The notes under the pieces are model-generated. The model ran no database searches. It had not been told where the DNA came from and was given only the letters and a program-made list of their open reading frames with translations. A stretch of 53,369 nt of DNA from Alphaproteobacteria bacterium (lineage in GTDB: Bacteria; Pseudomonadota; Alphaproteobacteria; MPNO01; UBA830): the NCBI GenBank assembly GCA_022822405.1, contig JAJEBT010000100.1, positions 1 through 53,369 on the forward strand, given 5' to 3'. Numbering within the stretch: the stretch's first letter is position 1; every line of letters begins with the position of its first letter. The translations under genes were made by a program, and so were the position numbers. This document shows, piece after piece, positions 49,188-53,369 of the stretch.

Positions 49188-49657
49188 ATGAACACGTTGG
49201 CTCACCGACAGCTTCCGCCTACGCCGAGGGACGCGGTGATCGCACGAAGCACGTACGAGGCTTTGTCTCCCTACGGTGGGATGGACCGGCCCCTGAAGCT
49301 GCCCGTCAGAGGTTGCAAAGAGGAACGACCTATCGATCCCCCCGCCGGCGCGGTCGACCTGCTCATGCATGTCTAGGAAGCCACGGCCGCGGGACAGGGC
49401 GTCACGCTAAGTCCCGAGAGCACAGAGCTGATCACACGGTCCAAGCGACCGACCTACTGAACGTCTTCCGGCCATTCCTGATCAAACTCCTTGATCAGGA
49501 AGCCGTCCGGCATCGGAAGGTTGGCAAACACCGCCGCATTCTCATGGAAAACACGTTATGAACCACGAGAATGCCATCGACCGTGAATGCGAGCAGGTAC
49601 TCGAGCAGGTTGACCCGTGAGGCCCAAGCCAAAGATATGGGATATAGCGCCCGGTGA
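49188..49657 (+). pseudogene. Broken HTH (excisionase-like) antitoxin gene
   Basis: A strong AAGGAGG site precedes ATG 49188. The first frame gives MNTLAHRQLPPTPRDAVIAR and continues to a premature TAG at 49374-49376. After a one-base shift near 49440, the HTH core VQATDLLNVFRPFLIKLLDQ and VGKHRRILM appear in another frame. A further shift is needed to reach LTREAQAKDMGYSAR and the TGA at 49655-49657. This matches antitoxins with an excisionase-type HTH paired with PIN toxins. At least one stop and two or three indels make it non-functional. Confidence 0.75.
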
Positions 49658-49875
49658 CGGGCTTCACCACCCTTCTTGACGCCAATATCCTCTATCCCGC
49701 ACCGATGCGGAATATTTTTCTGCAATTAGCCGCTGACGATCTCTTCCGCGCGAAGCGGACCGACGATATCCGTCGAGAGTAGATCGATGCGCTGCTCCGC
49801 AACGAACCACACCGTGATTGAGCAGCCCTTGAGCGCACCCGCCATCTGATGGATCAGACAACACAGGATCCCCTA
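49654..49875 (+). pseudogene. Broken PIN-domain toxin gene, truncated by an IS
   Basis: The GTG at 49654 overlaps the end of the antitoxin remnant (GTGA). It reads VTGFTTLLDANILYPAPMRN, where Asp9 is the first PIN acid, and continues to a TAG at 49780 (a Trp position by family pattern) and a TGA at 49819. The frame remains protein-like after both stops and is then cut by the IS5-type end at 49876. PIN toxins are RNases; this copy must be inactive. Confidence 0.75.
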
Positions 49876-50560
49876 GGGCCTGTTCACACTAACGCACTGC
49901 ATCGTAGATGAGTGCGAAGTGGACGAAGCGAAGGAACCAGATCGAGTTTCTCAAAGCGGGAGAAGATGCGCCGGAAGTCCTTCAGTCGCCGGAACAGCCG
50001 TTCGATCTCGTTGCTTCGCTTGTACAATTCCCGATTGTGCAGCCAGGGCTTGCGCTGTGTCTTGAGAGGTAGAACCACAGATTCGAAACCGAGATCCAGA
50101 GCGAGTTGGCGCGTCTCATTACCCTCGTAGGTCGGGTCCATCACCAGTGCCAGACTGGCGCCTTGGCGACCGAGACGGTACAGGAGCTTGTTGCCCTTCC
50201 GGCGCATCGTGCCTCTGTCCCGGCGAAAGCGAGAAGGTCACGGCCGTCCGGGCATCCATGGCAGCCATATGAAGCTTGGTGGTCCAGGCGCCTCGAGACC
50301 TGCCGATCCACTGGAGGCCGTTCTTTTGCGCCGCTGTCCCGTCGAGATGCACCTTGATGATGGCGCTGTCCATCGACACGGCCTCGAGCTTGACGCGCAC
50401 GACCTGCTCCCGCTGCAGCCGCTCGAACACCCGATCTGGCACTCCGCTCTTCGACCAGCGGTTCATGCGCATGTAGATGGTGTGCCAGTTGCCGAAGTGG
50501 GCCAGCAGCCTGCGCCATCTGCGGCCGTGCTCGGTCACCGACAGAGAACGCGTACCATAT
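49876..50560 (-). mobile_element. Truncated IS5-family element
   Basis: The left end GGGCCTGTTCACACTAACGC adjoins CTAG, a usual IS5/IS427-group target. The other end is missing: transposase similarity stops near 50545, where GC content drops abruptly, so the element was truncated at that junction. The transposase frame is broken. Confidence 0.7.
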
Positions 50561-50586
50561 TCATACATAAAATTTATTCGATTCAA
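49889..50586 (-). pseudogene. Frameshifted IS5-family transposase remnant
   Basis: One frame (50586-50119) carries HGRRWRRLLAHFGNWHTIYM, then MDSAIIKVHLDG with a DDE Asp. The next (50207-49884) carries LALVMDPTYEGN, then NEIERLFRRLKDFRRIFSRF, the YREK-like region with the last Glu. The switch between them near 50180 may be a natural programmed shift of this group. A second shift near the end (only another frame gives FVHFALIYDAVR) and the missing N-terminus show decay. Confidence 0.75.
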
Positions 50587-50826
50587 TGTAGCTATTTATT
50601 ATCAATATCTTATATGTGATAATCTGTATGCCCTCCGACTGATTTTTGTCAGATATAGTGATCCGCATATCGGTTTCTGAATAGAGTATTTATAACTATC
50701 TGATAATTATGTGTTTTTATACAAACGTTCGATACATTTCTGATTGCAGGAAAAATTTTTTGGATGATGAATTGACACATAGAATCAGGGGTGCTATGTA
50801 TATCATGCATTCGAAGGAGATGACAA
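50561..50826. other. Very AT-rich leader of the three-gene cassette
   Basis: These bases are visibly far more AT-rich than anything else in the window and contain no supported gene. The abrupt composition change at about 50560 marks an insertion boundary. The region contains the promoter described at 50772-50800. Confidence 0.6.
50772..50800 (+). promoter_or_regulatory. Promoter of the three-gene cassette
   Basis: A perfect -35 TTGACA (50772-50777) lies 17 bases from TATGTA (50795-50800), preceded by TGC as in extended -10 promoters. The first gene's ribosome site GAAGGAG and ATG 50827 follow at suitable distance. Confidence 0.65.
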
Positions 50827-51318
50827 ATGGCCGATAGGGAATCCTCTGACAATATGTTTCAACTGACTATATCCGGGAACGGAGTCAGTGTCGAACGGAT
50901 GATAGATGGACAGACATTGACTGCCATCATGCCCTTTGTAATGGAGGTAGACAAGCAGACTGGAGGTGCTGCTGTCTCGGGAAGCATTTCGTCATCCTCA
51001 GTCGACGACGCAGTCGTCCCAATTTCGTTGAGGGAGTTTCTCGATGAGGCGCACGCAAAGCGCAAACCCGATCAGATCGTCACGATCGGGCACTACGTCA
51101 TGCAATTTGAGGGGCAGGATGACTTTTCACGCGACGACGTGAAGGCTCGGTTCTCCGTTGCACGTGAGCCAATGCCGGCAAATTTTTCGCGCGACTTTGC
51201 GTTTGCAGAGAGGAATGGAATGATCGCTAAAGTGCACGGAAAAGAAGGGCGTTACTACATCACAAAGGTCGGATTGGGCTCAGTTCAAAATAAATTCTCT
51301 AAGACAAAATCCAAATAG
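50827..51318 (+). CDS. Cassette protein A: beta N-terminus plus winged-helix-like C-terminus
   Basis: This 163-residue protein has an N-terminal strand-rich segment (FQLTISGNGVSVERMIDGQT), a Ser-rich linker near 50-60 and a C-terminal region resembling a winged helix (REFLDEAHAKRKPDQIVTIG, then FSRDFAFAERNGMIAKVHGK and RYYITKVG as the wing). No catalytic motif is visible. GAAGGAG precedes ATG 50827. Codon use is much less GC-rich than in the chromosome. It is the first gene of a three-gene unit; its role could be regulatory or sensory. Confidence 0.8.
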   Translation: MADRESSDNMFQLTISGNGVSVERMIDGQTLTAIMPFVMEVDKQTGGAAVSGSISSSSVDDAVVPISLREFLDEAHAKRKPDQIVTIGHYVMQFEGQDDFSRDDVKARFSVAREPMPANFSRDFAFAERNGMIAKVHGKEGRYYITKVGLGSVQNKFSKTKSK

Positions 51319-51327
51319 GAGACAATC

Positions 51328-52038
51328 ATGGCTCTCAAAGATTTGATTGTTGACAGTGGAAAGGTAACCGAGGCAGCTCTCGAAGAGATCATCTCTGGCT
51401 ATGTGAAGTACGAGCTCAATCCGTGCGCTATTGTCTTTACTCCCGAGGGTAGCGCGTTAGGTAACATGGAGAAGGTGATCGTCTATTGCGCTTCCATATT
51501 GGGATGGAGATACGCCGTAGACGACCCACCTTCTGTAAGCACGAAGCCAGCAGACCTCGAAGATATCCTTGGCATCCCAGGTGGGACGCTTCGACCCCTA
51601 TTGAAGAGGCTAAAGGACAATCATATCCTTGCCGTATCCGAGGGTCACTACTCTATCCGCCCATCCAACCTAGCCGCAGCGGGGCGCATCGTTAGCGGAA
51701 AAAAGAACCTAGCAACCTTCCCGTCGAAATCAAAGGTTGTGAAGGCGGCTAAATCAAACGTGCGATCCGACGCTGTTCTCTCGGGAAATACCAAGTCTAA
51801 GAAGAAGGCGGGCATGCCAATTAAGGCATCACTTGAGTCGCTCCTCGGTGAGGGTTTCTTCAGTGAGTTTCGTACACTTGCGCAAATTCTCGAGCGGCTC
51901 CATGAGCTAGCCGTCAACGCAAAGATCACTTCACTTTCTGGTCCGGCCGCTGATTTGGTGCGGCACAAGAAGCTGGAACGGAAGAAGGTGAAAGAGAACG
52001 GGAAGCAGATCTGGGCTTACCGGGCTTCGCAGAGCTGA
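51328..52038 (+). CDS. Cassette protein B: two winged-helix-like domains with a basic linker
   Basis: The 236-residue protein begins after AGGAG, nine bases downstream of gene A. Residues 1-120 look like one winged-helix unit (ADLEDILGIPGGTLRPLLKR followed by NHILAVSEGHYSI). A Lys/Ser-rich linker (130-165) leads to a second, shorter helix-rich unit (170-236). The pattern suggests nucleic-acid binding or bridging. No enzyme motif is visible and I do not recognise a named family. Confidence 0.8.
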   Translation: MALKDLIVDSGKVTEAALEEIISGYVKYELNPCAIVFTPEGSALGNMEKVIVYCASILGWRYAVDDPPSVSTKPADLEDILGIPGGTLRPLLKRLKDNHILAVSEGHYSIRPSNLAAAGRIVSGKKNLATFPSKSKVVKAAKSNVRSDAVLSGNTKSKKKAGMPIKASLESLLGEGFFSEFRTLAQILERLHELAVNAKITSLSGPAADLVRHKKLERKKVKENGKQIWAYRASQS

Positions 52039-52040
52039 GC

Positions 52041-52790
52041 ATGCGCGCCCAGATAATTCAAGACCTTTCCGCTGAGATCAACCCAAAAATCGTCAAAGAT
52101 CTCATTGAATCATATGAAGAGCTTGTTTCCCAACACCGTTCCGATAATTTGGAAAGCGCTTTAACGAAGGCGGGGCGTTTTGTCGAAAACATACTTCGAG
52201 CAATTGAATACATACGTACCGGCGAGATTCTTACTGAAATCAAGCAGGTGCAAAAAGCCGTTCGACAAATCGAGAACGATTCCAACCTTTCTGATTCCTT
52301 GAGGCTCCTTATTCCTCGAATTGTCGTCGGAATGATGTATGACCTACGAAACAAACGTGATGCGGTTCACGTTAAGGAGATCGATCCACGTCATATTGAC
52401 GCCTTCTTGTGCGTCAGTGCGGCGAGTTGGGTGATGGCCGAGCTGCTGCGTTTATACCATTCTTCTGACGAGGCCACTGTGATGCGTTGCATGCTTGCTC
52501 TGAGTCGCACGTCGATCCCCTATATTGAGTCGATAGATGGTGAGACATTCGTGGTGCAACGTGTACCAGCAGCCATTGAGGTCTTACTGCTATTGGCCAA
52601 TGCGAGCCCCGAGGGACTAACACGTGAGGCTATCGGTTTCGCCGCAAAATGCAGCCAACCGTCTGTGAGTAGGGCATTGAAGGTGCAGATTTCAGCAAGA
52701 TACACTCATCGGGCAGAGTCGGGCAAGTACTTCATCACTAGCGGAGGCGAGCGGTACCTCGCGACTTGGCTCGCCGATCAAGGACGCTAG
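52041..52790 (+). CDS. Cassette protein C: HEPN-like helical domain plus C-terminal winged helix
   Basis: This 249-residue protein starts two bases after gene B. Residues 1-150 are helical; GMMYDLRNKRDAVHVKEI contains Arg103-x6-His110, which fits the loose R-x4-6-H pattern of HEPN RNases, including an Asn right after the Arg. Residues 178-249 form a clear winged helix (GLTREAIGFAAKCSQPSVSR, then GKYFITSGGERYL). A HEPN-type RNase controlled by its own DNA- or RNA-binding domain is my reading. The HEPN assignment is tentative; a structural helical domain without catalysis is the alternative. Confidence 0.8.
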   Translation: MRAQIIQDLSAEINPKIVKDLIESYEELVSQHRSDNLESALTKAGRFVENILRAIEYIRTGEILTEIKQVQKAVRQIENDSNLSDSLRLLIPRIVVGMMYDLRNKRDAVHVKEIDPRHIDAFLCVSAASWVMAELLRLYHSSDEATVMRCMLALSRTSIPYIESIDGETFVVQRVPAAIEVLLLLANASPEGLTREAIGFAAKCSQPSVSRALKVQISARYTHRAESGKYFITSGGERYLATWLADQGR

Positions 52791-53369
52791 ATCAAAGCTA
52801 TTTGGGAACTATCGTTCAACTCCAGTTGGACAGAATGACCGCATCAGCCCGAACGACCCCGAAAAACTGTTGTTAAGCGTGGGAAAAGTGATCCTATATC
52901 GGCGATGATGTGACGTCCGGGCAACGTGGCACCCCCTGCTCGGAAAAGTAACACCGTCGGCCCAGACGACCGAATCCGCCAGAAGATCCAAGGAAAAATC
53001 TTGCGGGCCGGCGCCTCCCCTCGTCTCATCCTGATTGACACAAAGGTCTCAGGTCGATTGTCGCGCCGCAGCTCTGCGCCTTGCGCCGGATCAGGCTGGC
53101 CCATACCCGCTTCGCTAGGGCAACCTGTGACAGCATCCGCCTCAAGACCGAAGATCGCCGCCCTGTTCCGTATCAGTGTACGGCGGATCAAGTTTCGCAA
53201 TGGCCTCGGGTTGCCCCTGCCAAGCAGAATTCCAGGGCGCCCACGCCCGATTGTTAGCGGCAATTGTAAATCCAACATTTCTGGCAAACGAAAATCCGAC
53301 AGTTTTGGCTTGTCGATTCCGGAACGCCCGGCCCACTGTGGTGACGAAGTCATCACAGCGGGAACGAGG
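52791..53369. other. Region of insertion-sequence debris
   Basis: No gene is supported in these 579 bases. Two related GGAAAAGT motifs at 52882-52889 and 52942-52949, and the paired repeats at 53254-53301, resemble ends of IS21-family elements. Open frames across it have no recognisable product. Confidence 0.45.
53254..53301 (-). repeat. Adjacent 24-bp direct repeats resembling an IS21-family end
   Basis: Bases 53254-53277 and 53278-53301 agree at 17 of 24 positions. On the minus strand they read TGTCGGATTTTCGTTTGCC and TGTTGGATTTACAATTGCC. IS21-family elements often carry such tandem repeats at their ends. No istAB genes are in the window. Confidence 0.5.

Noticed and set aside
50649..50852. 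67-codon minus-strand frame in the AT-rich leader
   Set aside because: No ribosome site, no family, and it overlaps the cassette promoter and first start codon.
52844..53356. 170-codon minus-strand frame in the last 500 bases
   Set aside because: It runs through the IS21-like repeats and has no recognisable domain.

Overview
The window reads as a chromosomal segment of a high-GC alphaproteobacterium. Pointers are the roughly 1600-residue NAD-type glutamate dehydrogenase, an alphaproteobacterial RpoH with an intact RpoH box, a HemB with the Asp-rich (Mg-type) metal site, and the TRAP and Liv transport operons. The lineage cannot be narrowed further from sequence alone. No rRNA, tRNA or CRISPR array was found.

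Layout. 1-8.3 kb: the end of an unknown gene with a strong hairpin, a DUF350 membrane protein with a secreted trypsin-like protease, a VOC protein with an acyl-CoA-dehydrogenase-fold flavin monooxygenase, an EmrE-type SMR exporter, and a three-gene molybdenum hydroxylase. The FAD subunit of that enzyme carries the four-Cys insertion typical of 4-hydroxybenzoyl-CoA reductase. 8.6-17 kb: the large glutamate dehydrogenase and a TRAP transporter operon. 17-26.4 kb, mostly minus strand: mtnA plus a class II aldolase (an apparent DHAP-shunt pair), a flavin reductase (plus strand), a penicillin-acylase-family hydrolase, hemB, rpoH and degP/htrA. 26.5-36.3 kb, plus strand: an amidohydrolase, a complete branched-chain-type ABC transporter (binding protein, two permeases, two ATPases), a MetY-like PLP enzyme, an alpha/beta hydrolase and a GMC oxidoreductase. 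36.5-37.3 kb: a periplasmic TPR protein.

37.3-42.0 kb is an accessory island of lower GC. It holds an orphan PD-(D/E)XK restriction-like nuclease, a 2.17-kb IS1595-family transposon, decayed sequence and a RelBE-like toxin-antitoxin pair. The transposon has 23-bp terminal inverted repeats (22/23 identical), a near-perfect 8-bp target duplication and four tightly overlapping passenger genes transcribed toward the transposase. 42.2-48.9 kb returns to housekeeping genes: an IscA/ErpA-type protein, exonuclease III, ilvD, dienelactone hydrolase and a BisC/TorA-type molybdoenzyme.

48.9-53.4 kb is a second accessory region. It begins with a dead HTH-antitoxin/PIN-toxin pair and continues with a truncated, frameshifted IS5-family remnant and a very AT-rich leader. 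An intact three-gene operon (50827-52790) follows, and then IS21-like end repeats. The operon encodes three uncharacterised proteins with winged-helix-like segments, one of which also has a HEPN-like R-x6-H motif. It is my best candidate for an undescribed conflict or defence system. The passenger-carrying IS1595 element is second.
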